64,000 nt of DNA, taken from contig JAIBBZ010000009.1 in the NCBI GenBank assembly GCA_019694435.1, forward strand, positions 111,475-175,474, written 5' to 3'. The notes beneath the pieces are model-generated. The model was not told where the DNA came from. It did no database searches and was given only the letters and a program-made list of their open reading frames with translations. The stretch is from Pirellulales bacterium (GTDB lineage: Bacteria; Planctomycetota; Planctomycetia; Pirellulales; JAEUIK01). The position numbers were made by a program, and so were the translations under genes. This document shows, in pieces, positions 16,672 through 25,508 of this stretch. Within the stretch, counting starts at the first letter, position 1; each line of letters begins with the position of its first letter.

Positions 16672-17741
16672 TCGCGCGGGGCGCGGCGCAAGGCCGCCAC
16701 GCAGACCTCTTGGCGATTCATCTGCAACTGCCGCGCGCGGACGTCGGCAAATCCCCAACCGCGAATGCGCTCGAGGTAAGCCGGTAGCTCGGCGGCCAGC
16801 GACCAGTCGAGCAACTTGAGCGTCAGCAACAGCCCGCGAATGTTGACGCGGGCATTGGTGACGATCGACTCGACGGTGTCGAGCGTGTATTGCGGGGCGA
16901 CGTTCAGGTCGGCCGTCAGCCAGCGGACTTCGCGCAGCTCGCGCTTGGGGATTTCCGCCCCGCGCAGTTGCAGATGCCGAAAATTCGGCTGCGCAAGCAC
17001 GTCGGGGTGCATGGCGGCCGGATCGACACCGATCACCCGCAGCCCGCGGTCGAGCAAGGCCTGGCTCGACCCGCCCGGTGCGCTGCCGATCTCTACGACC
17101 ACCTGGCCGGAGCGCACCGGCAGCCGCGACCAGCGCAACCCTTCGACCATTTTGAGGTAGGCGCGCGACACAGCCGTGGGCGGCAATTCATAACGCCGCA
17201 GACCGCCCGGGGTGCGCGACGCGCCCCGTCCCGTGCGATGAAAACCGCACCACCATTCGGCGGGTTCGACCAGGATACAGTCGAGCACGAGCATGCCTTT
17301 GGCCAGCGGCTCGTGCTGATCGGCAGGCGGTTCCGTGCCGCGCGCGCCTGGTGGGCGGGCGGAGAGCAACTGGCGATGCACCGCGTCGGCCAACTCGGTC
17401 GGTGCCGGTTCGTAGCCCTGAGCGCCCGGCTCGGCCAGATCGCGTTGCCACACGTGCACGGCGGCAATTTCCAGGTCGGCCACCTTGGCCCAGGCCGTCG
17501 CGGCGCGCAGCTGGTCGTCGTCGCCTTCGGCGCGCCCGAGCGAGAAGACGTTGGTGCGTGCAAACACGCTTGCCAGGGCAAAATCGTCGGGCAGCGAGTG
17601 CTCAGCCGGCAGCTTGAAGGTCAGAAACCCGGGCCGCGAGAACGACAATCGCAAGTGCGGATAGCGCGCGGCCAATTCGTGCTTGACGGCGCCCTCGGCG
17701 CCGCGCTGGCACGTCAACATCAGGAAACCGGGTTCGGGCAC
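16644..17741 (-). CDS. RlmM-like 23S rRNA 2'-O-methyltransferase (FtsJ fold)
   Basis: A 365-residue SAM-dependent methyltransferase. The N-terminal 150 residues resemble the THUMP-containing part of RlmM, starting FLMLTCQRGAEGAVKHEL. The SAM-binding motif VVEIGSAPGGSSQALLDRG is near residue 225, and WLTADLNVAP with a following Lys (LLLTLKLLDW) fits the FtsJ/RlmM catalytic layout. Length is nearly that of E. coli RlmM, which methylates C2498 of 23S rRNA; the exact target here is inferred. Start is a GTG at 17741; an ATG at 17720 is the alternative. It follows the response regulator gene on the same strand by 102 bases. Confidence 0.8.
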   Translation of the reverse strand: MPEPGFLMLTCQRGAEGAVKHELAARYPHLRLSFSRPGFLTFKLPAEHSLPDDFALASVFARTNVFSLGRAEGDDDQLRAATAWAKVADLEIAAVHVWQRDLAEPGAQGYEPAPTELADAVHRQLLSARPPGARGTEPPADQHEPLAKGMLVLDCILVEPAEWWCGFHRTGRGASRTPGGLRRYELPPTAVSRAYLKMVEGLRWSRLPVRSGQVVVEIGSAPGGSSQALLDRGLRVIGVDPAAMHPDVLAQPNFRHLQLRGAEIPKRELREVRWLTADLNVAPQYTLDTVESIVTNARVNIRGLLLTLKLLDWSLAAELPAYLERIRGWGFADVRARQLQMNRQEVCVAALRRAPRDYSRRSAPA

Positions 17742-17843
17742 GCGATAGGGCGAGGGTTCGAGTTCCGACGCCGGGCCAGCGGGCCGGGCTCGTCGAGCGG
17801 TAGCAGTCTGCAGCGGCGGGCCACAGGCGCTCGCCGCCGATCC

Positions 17844-18188
17844 TCATTGCAGCGCTTGCGCCAGGTCCGTCAACGAGAATGGTTTCTCAAGAATCTTCAG
17901 CGTTTTCAAGACCGCCAGCTCAGGGTTCATGTCGTGGGCCGAATAACCGGTCATGATCACGACGCGCAACTGGGGGTTGATCGACTGCATCTGACGCGCG
18001 ACATCGAGTCCGTCGGGCCCCACACCCAGCCGCCAGTCGGTCACCAGCACGTCGAGCAGGCGCGCGTCGATCTTCAGCGCCTCACTGCCGTTGTGCGCGA
18101 TCTGCACGGTATATCCGCTCTCGGCCAAGGCCTGCTGCAGATGACGGCAATATCCCTCTTCATCGTCCACGACCAGGATGCGTTTCAT
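17844..18188 (-). CDS. Single-domain response regulator
   Basis: A 114-residue CheY-like receiver with no output domain. The acidic pair is Asp8-Asp9 in VVDDEE, the phospho-acceptor is Asp51 in VTDWRLG, Thr80 is in VIMTGYS, and Lys102 is in LEKPFS, so all phosphotransfer residues are present. The ATG overlaps the stop of the histidine kinase gene (ATGA), which indicates a cognate pair made together. Without a DNA-binding domain it must act by protein contact, as a phospho-relay intermediate or on an enzyme encoded elsewhere. Confidence 0.92.
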   Translation of the reverse strand: MKRILVVDDEEGYCRHLQQALAESGYTVQIAHNGSEALKIDARLLDVLVTDWRLGVGPDGLDVARQMQSINPQLRVVIMTGYSAHDMNPELAVLKTLKILEKPFSLTDLAQALQ

Positions 18189-20518
18189 TTTGAGCCCTCC
18201 GGCTGGGTCCCCGTGTCGTGTTCCATCTCGCGGGGCAAGCAAACTTCGATCGTGGTGCCTTCGCCCGGCGCCGACTGCACGCCGATGCTGCCGCCATGGG
18301 CGAGTACGATGCCGTGCACCAGGCTGAGTCCCAAGCCGGTGCCGCCTTCGTGGCTGCGGGTCGAATAGAACGGGTCGAAGATCCTGTTGCGCTGCTCGTC
18401 GTTCATACCGCGACCGCGATCGCAAACGGCCAGCACCACCGCATCTTTGTCGGCGCGCGTCCGGACGGTGACCTGCGATTCGCGCGGGCTGGCCTCGATC
18501 GCATTGCGGAGCAAATTGACCAGCACCTGCTCCATCTCGGTCTCTTGGACCCGCACAGGTGGCAGGTTCTCGGCCAGCTCGGCCACGATCAGCACGCCAC
18601 GGCTGGCCCCGTATTCGCGGACCAGCCCGACGGCCGAACGCACCAACTCGTTGCATTCGGCCGGGCGAGGTTGGAGGTTGCCTTCGCGCGCAAATCGCAG
18701 CAACCCGCGCACGATCCGGCCGCAGCGCTTGGCATCTTGCACGATTTGTTCCAAGGCCTGCTGCAACCGCGGGGTCTCGATCAACTCGTTCGATGCGCCC
18801 AAGGCCAGCTCGGCGGCGAGCTGAATCGTGCCGACCGGGTTGTTGATTTCGTGGGCGATGCCGGCGGCCAGCGTGCCGAGGGCCACCAGGCGGTCGGACT
18901 GACGGAGCTTCATTTCCGCCGCTTTGCGTTCGCTGAGATCGACATATGTCGATCGCGTCATGACAAACTTGCCCTGATCGTTGTAGGTCGCCGCGACATT
19001 GAGCAACGCGGGAAACGTCGTGCCATCGCGGCGGCGAAGGTCGATCTCGACGTCCTTGAGGTAGCCTTGCTGTTTCATGCGCTCAAACCGTTCACGGACC
19101 CGTTCCGCGGGCTCCGCCGCGATCTGGCTGATGTGCATGCGGCCCACGACTTCGTCGCGCGAATAACCGAGCCATTCCAGAGCCGTCCGATTAATCTCGA
19201 CGATCGTTCCGTTTTCGTCGAGCGAATGGTAACCACAGGGGGCCTGGTCGTAGAGATCACGTATGCGTTCGCCGGCTTGCCGCAGCGCGGCCTCGGCCGC
19301 GCGGCGCGACCGTATATCGCGCAAGCTGACAATTAAATGAGTTACATTAGTCCCAGCCACGCGCACGGGAGATACACTTGCGTCAGCCAGCAAGGGCGCT
19401 CCGTCTTTCCGAGTGCCGGTAATCTCGCAATACGCCCCGCGACCGGTCGCGAGCGCCCGCTGCGCGGCGGCCAGGAACTCTTGGCCAAGCGACCTGGCCA
19501 GATCTCGTAAAGGCCGGCCGTCGAGATCTTGGGCAGTGAAGCCGGTGAGCGCGGTAAATGCAGGGTTCAAATAATCGATCGCCGCTCCGTCCTGGTGCGG
19601 CCGTCGGCGGGTGATCAGCACGGCTTCGTGCGATTGCTCGACGGCGGCGAAATTGACTCGCAGCGTGCGCAGGTGCTGTCGTCTCAAGGTAGTGGCGCGT
19701 TGGGCCATCCAGGTCACCAATCCAGCACCCATCGACAACACGGCGATGGTGCCCCATTGGCCGTTGCTCAGGCCGGTCGAACTCGGTTGGCGGTCAACAA
19801 TCAGCACCTCGCTGGGCAAACCGGCGTCGCGCAGGCTCAAGCCAAAGATGTTGGGGGGCGCGACCGCCGCGGCCGTTTGGAACACGACTTCGTTGCCTTG
19901 CACAAAGCGCAGCCCCCGCCGATCGAGCGTGCTGCTCGGCACCGTGTCCGCGATCTGGGTGTTCAGGGAAAATATGGCGGCCAGTGTGCCGTGCAGCTCT
20001 TCGCCACGGAACACGGGCCGGAAGAGATAGAAGCCCGTTTCGCCGGTCGCCAGCCCGACAATCGGGGAGAATGTTGCCATCCGCGATTGCTGCGATTGGC
20101 GCATGGCTGCGAGGGCGACCGCCGATTCGAGCGGCCGGTCCAGCAGACTTTCGGACCCTTGCTGGGGCACGATCCTGCGGCGGAGACCCTGCGCATCATG
20201 CCATTGAAGCCGCAGCAGCGCGGGATGAGCCTGGACGTACTTTTCGCATTGCGCGACGAGGCCCGGTGCGCCGTCGCCCAGGTCGAGAATGCGGTCGGCT
20301 ACAATGTCTACGAACGCCTCGTGGGCCTCGAGTCCATCGACAAGCGTGTTGTGGACCCAAGCCAGATCGTTGCGCAGCATTTCGAGCTGTGCGCGCGTCT
20401 CGCGATCGTGCTCCGCCCAAACGAACCCAAAGGCGACAAAGGTCAGCAGCCAAGCCACCAAGGTCGGCAGCAGCCAACTGGCCAGGCCCTCGTCACGTCT
20501 ATGAATCCCGTCATCCAT
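18185..20518 (-). CDS. Membrane PAS-domain sensor histidine kinase
   Basis: A 777-residue inner-membrane kinase. A first membrane helix is at about residues 13-34, followed by a roughly 220-residue periplasmic sensor region. A second helix (TIAVLSMGAGLVTWMA) is near residue 270, then two PAS domains: one with YLNPAFTALTGFTAQDL and one with IVEINRTALEWLGYSRDEV. The dimerisation/H-box is LAAGIAHEINNPVGT with the phospho-accepting His. The ATPase has the N box NLLRNAIEASP, the G1 box CDRGRGMN, the F box FDPFYSTR and the G2 box GGTGLGLSLVHG. This architecture (NtrB/KinA-like) fits a soluble response regulator partner, which is encoded immediately downstream. The ATG at 20518 is chosen for its AAGGA upstream and position before the first helix. 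Confidence 0.92.
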   Translation of the reverse strand: MDDGIHRRDEGLASWLLPTLVAWLLTFVAFGFVWAEHDRETRAQLEMLRNDLAWVHNTLVDGLEAHEAFVDIVADRILDLGDGAPGLVAQCEKYVQAHPALLRLQWHDAQGLRRRIVPQQGSESLLDRPLESAVALAAMRQSQQSRMATFSPIVGLATGETGFYLFRPVFRGEELHGTLAAIFSLNTQIADTVPSSTLDRRGLRFVQGNEVVFQTAAAVAPPNIFGLSLRDAGLPSEVLIVDRQPSSTGLSNGQWGTIAVLSMGAGLVTWMAQRATTLRRQHLRTLRVNFAAVEQSHEAVLITRRRPHQDGAAIDYLNPAFTALTGFTAQDLDGRPLRDLARSLGQEFLAAAQRALATGRGAYCEITGTRKDGAPLLADASVSPVRVAGTNVTHLIVSLRDIRSRRAAEAALRQAGERIRDLYDQAPCGYHSLDENGTIVEINRTALEWLGYSRDEVVGRMHISQIAAEPAERVRERFERMKQQGYLKDVEIDLRRRDGTTFPALLNVAATYNDQGKFVMTRSTYVDLSERKAAEMKLRQSDRLVALGTLAAGIAHEINNPVGTIQLAAELALGASNELIETPRLQQALEQIVQDAKRCGRIVRGLLRFAREGNLQPRPAECNELVRSAVGLVREYGASRGVLIVAELAENLPPVRVQETEMEQVLVNLLRNAIEASPRESQVTVRTRADKDAVVLAVCDRGRGMNDEQRNRIFDPFYSTRSHEGGTGLGLSLVHGIVLAHGGSIGVQSAPGEGTTIEVCLPREMEHDTGTQPEGSK

Positions 20519-20848
20519 TCGCCGCGATTCCTTCGACCGATTCCTGAACCCACGCTCGCCCGAACGACCAGGCATGGACAGAGTTACCCCCCGCACGATT
20601 CGGGCACTCGCGATGGCCAGGCCGTTCGCGGGGAGGAATTGTCAGACTTCCAGCCTAATCCGCCAACAACCCTGTGTGCGGTTACGCCGGTTGAGGTCAC
20701 GTGCCCAGGCGGCACCGAGCGAGCAAAGAGCCGAGCCCATCGCAGTCCGCAACCTCCAGCCTTGAAGCCCCGCCCCTGGCAGAGCCCCCAAGCCTCGGAC
20801 GCGGCATTATGCGACTCGATTGCAAAACCTGCAAATCGCAAGACCGGC
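20519..20848. other. Divergent intergenic region between kinase and cytochrome genes
   Basis: About 330 bases that must carry promoters in both directions. I see no strong consensus promoter. An imperfect dyad (GATTGCA, 5 bases, TGCAAATC at 818-837 of kilobase 20) lies just before the proposed TTG start of the cytochrome gene and could be an operator or chance. No RNA gene is visible. Confidence 0.35.
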
Positions 20849-22648
20849 TTGGGCAAGCCTTTTCCTACCAGGCTCATTGTATATGTCTTGTGTTTCACCT
20901 TTCCTGCGAATGTAGTCGGAGATGATGCCACCCAACGGTTTCGTTCACCCGTCGATCTCCAATTGCTCGATCAAGGCCGCCTGGCCGTCGTGGTCAATCA
21001 ATCCTCAAACAGCGTATCGCTCGTCGCTCTCGGTACCGGCACGGTGCTCGACGAATGTTCGGTTGGCCGCCGGCCCTCCGCCATCATGCTGTCGCCCGCC
21101 GGCGAGCCGTGGGTGACGACGGCCCATGGCGGTGAAGTGATCCGGCTCACATGCGATGGACTTCGCCTCGCCGTGCAAGCCCGTGTCTCGATTGGCGGCG
21201 AGCCCCATGGACTGGCATTCAGCCCGGACGGCAAGACAGCCTACGTCGCCCAGGTGGCAGCCGCTCAGATCGCGGTGATCGATACCGCCACCATGGCGCG
21301 GACCGGCCAGATTCCGGTCGGTCGCTGGCCACGCTACCTGGCGATGAATCCCGACGGCGATCGGCTGGCCGTGGGACTGTCGGGCGAAGGGGGCATCGCC
21401 GTCGTCGACGTGGCCACGCAACAAGTGCTGTTTCGCGAGAACTTCCTGGGGCTCAACTTCGGCCACATGCGCGCGTCGCACGATGGCCGCCATGTCTACT
21501 TTCCGTGGGTGGTCTATCGCAATAATCCCATCACGCAATCCAACATTCGTTTGGGCTGGGTGCTGGCGAGCCGAATTGCCCGCGTCAGGCTCGACGAACA
21601 TCATCGTCGCGAGGCCCTTTCGCTCGATCCGCCTGGTCGCGCCGTCGCCGACCCGTTCGGCATCGATCTGACTCCCGATGAGCAGTGGATCGTCGCCACA
21701 GCTTCGGGGTCGCACGAATTGCTGATCTACCGGGCCGAAGGACTGCCCTGGAAGGACTACGGCGGACCGGGCGATCACATCGATCCCGAGCTGTTGGCCG
21801 ATGGCGAGCGTTTCGCGCGAGTCGAGCTCGGTGGCCGCCCCCTGGCAGTACGCGTCGCGGCCGATGGCCGCCGCGCGTGGGTGGCCAATGCCTTGCTCGA
21901 CGCATTGCAAGAGGTCGACCTGGTCGAGCGGCGCGTCGTGCGCGAGATTCGCTTGGGAGGTCCCACCGAGCCGAGCCTGGCTCGGCTCGGCGAAGCGATT
22001 TTCTTCGATGGCCGCCGCAGTCTCGATCAGTGGTATAGCTGTCATACCTGTCACTATGAAGGAGGTACAAACCTCCTCACGATGGACACGACCAACGACG
22101 GACAGTTCCATGGCACCTTCAAGACGGTCAAGCCGCTGTTCGACGTGACAAGAACCGGGCCCTGGACCTGGCACGGCTGGCAGCATGACTTCCCGGCGGC
22201 GCTGCGCAAGTCGCTCGACGACACCATGCTCGGGCCGCAGCCCACCGACGAGGACGTGACCGCGCTGGCCGCCTACCTCGAAACACTCCGGCCGGCCCCG
22301 CCCAGCGGCGCGCTCGACGCGGAAGGCCGCCTGACTCCCGCCGCGGCGCGCGGCCAGGCAATTTTTGCCGGCGAAGTCGCGGGCTGTGCCCAATGTCATC
22401 GAGGTCCGTACCTGTCTGACGAGGAGGTGCACGACGTGGGCACGGGATCGCCGGGCGACAAGTACCAGGGCTTCAACACGCCGGTCCTCATCGGCGTGGC
22501 CCAGCGTGCGCGTTGGTTGCACGACGGCCGGGCAAGATCGCTCCAAGAGCTGCTAACGGGCCCTCATGCTCCCGAGCAGGTAGGCGGTCAGCGCGCCTTG
22601 ACCCCCGAGGAGCGCGCCGATTTGATTGAGTACCTGCAAAGTCTTTAA
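20849..22648 (+). CDS. Exported beta-propeller (YVTN-type) dihaem cytochrome c
   Basis: An approximately 599-residue periplasmic protein. The first 330 residues form YVTN-like propeller blades (for example GGEPHGLAFSPDGKTAYVAQ and VGRWPRYLAMNPDGDRLAVG). The C-terminal third is a dihaem region like that of MauG/cytochrome c peroxidases, with two haem sites, CHTCH and CAQCH, and the sequence GWQHDFPAALRKSLDDTM between them. Likely role: oxidation or electron transfer in the periplasm. No ATG is available before the signal-peptide-like stretch (LIVYVLCFTFPANVVG), so I propose the TTG at 20849; this start is uncertain. It is divergent from the histidine kinase and 16 bases before the PfpI gene. 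Confidence 0.8.
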   Translation: MGKPFPTRLIVYVLCFTFPANVVGDDATQRFRSPVDLQLLDQGRLAVVVNQSSNSVSLVALGTGTVLDECSVGRRPSAIMLSPAGEPWVTTAHGGEVIRLTCDGLRLAVQARVSIGGEPHGLAFSPDGKTAYVAQVAAAQIAVIDTATMARTGQIPVGRWPRYLAMNPDGDRLAVGLSGEGGIAVVDVATQQVLFRENFLGLNFGHMRASHDGRHVYFPWVVYRNNPITQSNIRLGWVLASRIARVRLDEHHRREALSLDPPGRAVADPFGIDLTPDEQWIVATASGSHELLIYRAEGLPWKDYGGPGDHIDPELLADGERFARVELGGRPLAVRVAADGRRAWVANALLDALQEVDLVERRVVREIRLGGPTEPSLARLGEAIFFDGRRSLDQWYSCHTCHYEGGTNLLTMDTTNDGQFHGTFKTVKPLFDVTRTGPWTWHGWQHDFPAALRKSLDDTMLGPQPTDEDVTALAAYLETLRPAPPSGALDAEGRLTPAAARGQAIFAGEVAGCAQCHRGPYLSDEEVHDVGTGSPGDKYQGFNTPVLIGVAQRARWLHDGRARSLQELLTGPHAPEQVGGQRALTPEERADLIEYLQSL

Positions 22649-22664
22649 CCGGGAGCCGAGCAAG

Positions 22665-23192
22665 ATGGTACCGCTGCCCTTGGCGGGAAAACGCTTCCTG
22701 TTCTTTGTCGACGAGGTCTACGAAGACCTGGAGTTGTGGTATCCGCGGCTGAGACTGATCGAGGCCGGTGCGGCCATCACGGTCGCGGGCCCCAAGGCGG
22801 GCCACAAGTACTTGGGCAAACACGGCTACCCTTGCGTCGCCGACGCCGCGATCGCCGATATGGAAGCCGGCGACTTTCACGGCGTGGTGTTGCCCGGCGG
22901 GTTCATGCCCGACAAGCTGCGACGCGACGCCCAGGTGCTGAATATCGTCCGCTCGATGGACCAGGCCGCCAAACTGGTCGCCGCCATTTGCCACGGTGGT
23001 TGGATCGCCATCTCGGCGGGGGTTTATCGAGGAGTCCGGGTGACCGGCTCCCTGGGGATTAAAGACGATTTGATCAATGCCGGCGCGCATTGGGAGGACG
23101 CTCCCGTGGTGGTCGACCGGCACTTCGTGTCGAGCCGCAAGCCCGACGACTTGCCCGATTTTTGTCGTGCCATCCTCGGCGTGGTTTCCTGA
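22665..23192 (+). CDS. DJ-1/PfpI family protein
   Basis: A 175-residue cytoplasmic protein of the DJ-1/PfpI superfamily, whose members act as proteases, deglycases or chaperones. The nucleophile elbow AAICHGG holds Cys109, and the conserved acidic residue precedes it in FVDEVYEDLELWYP near residues 15-27. DFHGVVLPGGF is the typical core strand. Length is normal. The ATG at 22665 follows GGGAG by a short gap and comes 16 bases after the cytochrome gene, so the two are probably co-transcribed. Which PfpI activity it has cannot be told from sequence. Confidence 0.88.
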   Translation: MVPLPLAGKRFLFFVDEVYEDLELWYPRLRLIEAGAAITVAGPKAGHKYLGKHGYPCVADAAIADMEAGDFHGVVLPGGFMPDKLRRDAQVLNIVRSMDQAAKLVAAICHGGWIAISAGVYRGVRVTGSLGIKDDLINAGAHWEDAPVVVDRHFVSSRKPDDLPDFCRAILGVVS

Positions 23193-23221
23193 ACGAGCGT
23201 TAAGAACGACACGGGTGCGCG

Positions 23222-23779
23222 ATGTCGACGCCGTCCGACTTGGCTCCTGTGCGGCGCAACGTCGAGCTCAAAGCGCGACTCGACGACCTGGCAGCTGCTC
23301 GCCGAATCGCCTGCGAACTGGCGACCCAGCTTCTCGGCACGCAGCGCCAGGTGGATACGTACTTTCGCGTGGCCCAAGGGCGGCTCAAGCTGCGCGAGAT
23401 CGACCAGGCGACTGGTCAGTTGATCTGGTACTCGCGTCCCGACCAAACAGCGGCAAAGACGAGCGAATACCGACTCGTCGAGGTGTGCGACTGTGCGGGA
23501 CTGCGCGCAGCACTTGCCGAGGCGTGCGGCGTATTGGTCGAGGTCGATAAGCAACGCGAGGTGTTCCTATTCGAGCAGGTGCGGATTCACCTTGACGAAG
23601 TGCGCGGCCTGGGGAGCTTCTTGGAATTCGAGGCCGTTTTGCAGCCGGACGAGCCGATCGAGGCCGGACTGCGGCAGGTTGCGCTGCTCTCCGAGCGATT
23701 TCAGTTGACGTCACGACAGCAGGTCGCCGCCTCGTACAGCGATCTGCTGCGGGAAGCCAGCCGATCGTGCCAGTCGTAG
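23222..23779 (+). CDS. CYTH-domain protein (class IV adenylate cyclase/CyaB-like)
   Basis: A 185-residue protein starting with RRNVELKARLDD, the first CYTH strand; the family signature ExExK is present as NVELK, with Asn in the first position as in many CyaB-type proteins. The tunnel strands with alternating charged residues are seen in QVDTYFRV, GRLKLREID, and SFLEFEAVL. CYTH proteins bind triphosphorylated substrates with divalent metal and act as adenylate cyclases, thiamine triphosphatases or polyphosphatases. The activity here is open. It lies 29 bases after the PfpI gene. Confidence 0.85.
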   Translation: MSTPSDLAPVRRNVELKARLDDLAAARRIACELATQLLGTQRQVDTYFRVAQGRLKLREIDQATGQLIWYSRPDQTAAKTSEYRLVEVCDCAGLRAALAEACGVLVEVDKQREVFLFEQVRIHLDEVRGLGSFLEFEAVLQPDEPIEAGLRQVALLSERFQLTSRQQVAASYSDLLREASRSCQS

Positions 23780-24005
23780 CGGCGGCGCCGGCCGCGGCAT
23801 GCGGCCGAGTAGCGCCGATGCCCCCCGGGGGCGGCGGCGCTCGACGTACCGGCAGCGGCGCACTTCTCACTGGTCGGTATGAAAAGCCTATGATTTGTCG
23901 AGCTAAGGTACGCTCGCTACACTGCGAGCTTTACGCCGGGCTGTCGCGGCAGTGGTGCGCAGGAGAGCCGGGAACATGGCGTCGGTCGCTGAAAGGGAGA
24001 CCTCG

Positions 24006-25292
24006 ATGGGCGAGGCCGCGGTACTGAAACTTGGTCAACGAGAAGTCGAACTCCCCGTCCTCAAAGGCTCCGAGGGGGAGATGGCGGTCGACGTCTCGAA
24101 GCTGCGGGGCCAAACCGGTTACATCACCCTCGACGAAGGCTACGTCAACACCGGGGCGACAACGAGCAATATCACCTTTCTCGACGGCGAGCAGGGCATC
24201 CTGCGTTATCGCGGCTATCCGATCGAGGTGCTGGCCGAGCAGTGCGACTTTCTCGAAGTCAGCTACCTGCTGATGTACGGCGAGTTGCCGACGGTGGAGC
24301 AGTTGGACAAGTTCCGCGAATCGCTCAAGCGGCACACGATGCTGCACGAGGACATGCGCTCGTTCTACAACGGCTTTCCCCGCGATGCCCATCCCATGGC
24401 GATCCTGGGCTCGGTCGTGGCGGCGCTGTCGACCTTCTACCAGGACTTTCTGAATCCGCGCGATCCACGACAGGTTGAGACCTCGATCTATCGCCTGATG
24501 GCCAAGCTGCCGACGATCGCCGCGTTCAGCTACAAGAAATCGATCGGCCAGCCGTTCATCTACCCGATGAACAGCCTCGATTACTGCGAAAACTTCTTGC
24601 AGATGATGTTCGCGGTGCCGACGGAGCCCTACAAAATCGACCCGGATTTTGTCGACGCGCTCAACTTGTTGTTGATCGTGCATGCCGATCACGAGCAGAA
24701 CTGCAGCACGTCAACGGTGCGCATGGTCGGCTCGAGCGACGCCAACCTGTTCGCCTCGATTTCCGCCGGCATTTGCGCCCTATGGGGGCCCCTGCACGGC
24801 GGGGCGAACCAGGCCTGCGTCGAGATGCTCGAGGCCATTCAGGCCGACGGCGGCAACGTCGGCAAGTACATCGACATGGCCAAGGACCGCAACAGCTCGT
24901 TCCGGTTGATGGGTTTTGGCCACCGCGTGTACAAGAACTACGATCCCCGCGCCACGATCATCAAGCGGACGTGCGACCGCCTGCTGAGCAAGCTGCATAC
25001 GCACGATCCGATCTTCGACATCGCCAAGGAACTCGAGGAAGTCGCGCTCAGCGATCCTTATTTCATCGAACGCAAACTCTACCCGAACGTCGATTTCTAC
25101 TCGGGCGTGATCTACCGTGCGATGGGCATCCCCGTGCAAATGTTCACGGTCTTGTTCGCCATCGGACGCCTGCCGGGCTGGATCGCCCATTGGCTGGAGA
25201 TGCACGCCTCGCCGGGCAAGAAGATCTGTCGCCCGCGACAGATTTACACCGGCCCTGTCACGCGCGATTTCTTGCCGATCGAGAAGCGGTAG
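24006..25292 (+). CDS. gltA: Citrate synthase
   Basis: A 428-residue type II citrate synthase, condensing oxaloacetate and acetyl-CoA in the TCA cycle. Catalytic regions are LWGPLHGGANQACVEML (with the active-site His), MGFGHRVYKNYDPRA, and NVDFYSGVIYRAMGIP with the catalytic Asp. The C-terminus KICRPRQIYTGP is typical of bacterial GltA. Length is normal. The ATG at 24006 follows AAGGGAGA; another ATG at 23976 with its own AGGAG would add ten residues. A TATGAT hexamer at 23889-23894 could be its -10 element but lacks a clear -35. Confidence 0.97.
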   Translation: MGEAAVLKLGQREVELPVLKGSEGEMAVDVSKLRGQTGYITLDEGYVNTGATTSNITFLDGEQGILRYRGYPIEVLAEQCDFLEVSYLLMYGELPTVEQLDKFRESLKRHTMLHEDMRSFYNGFPRDAHPMAILGSVVAALSTFYQDFLNPRDPRQVETSIYRLMAKLPTIAAFSYKKSIGQPFIYPMNSLDYCENFLQMMFAVPTEPYKIDPDFVDALNLLLIVHADHEQNCSTSTVRMVGSSDANLFASISAGICALWGPLHGGANQACVEMLEAIQADGGNVGKYIDMAKDRNSSFRLMGFGHRVYKNYDPRATIIKRTCDRLLSKLHTHDPIFDIAKELEEVALSDPYFIERKLYPNVDFYSGVIYRAMGIPVQMFTVLFAIGRLPGWIAHWLEMHASPGKKICRPRQIYTGPVTRDFLPIEKR

Positions 25293-25508
25293 TCGGGCCC
25301 GATGCCGGGCGGCTGCCGCGCGGTGGCCTTGGCGTTCCGCGCGGCGGAGGCCTTCGACAACCGGCCGCCCCGGCGTTAGAATCTCGCCGAACGTCCGGTC
25401 GAGGCTTCACCCGATCGCGGCAGGTTTCCGATTGCCCATTGCGCGACCGCGCAATCGGCCATCGGCCGTCTGCCCTCTATAGATCCGGACTCGTTGGGTG
25501 AATCCTCC

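Noticed and set aside
23889..23894. TATGAT considered as the -10 box of gltA
   Set aside because: No acceptable -35 sequence at 16-18 bases upstream, so not listed as a feature.
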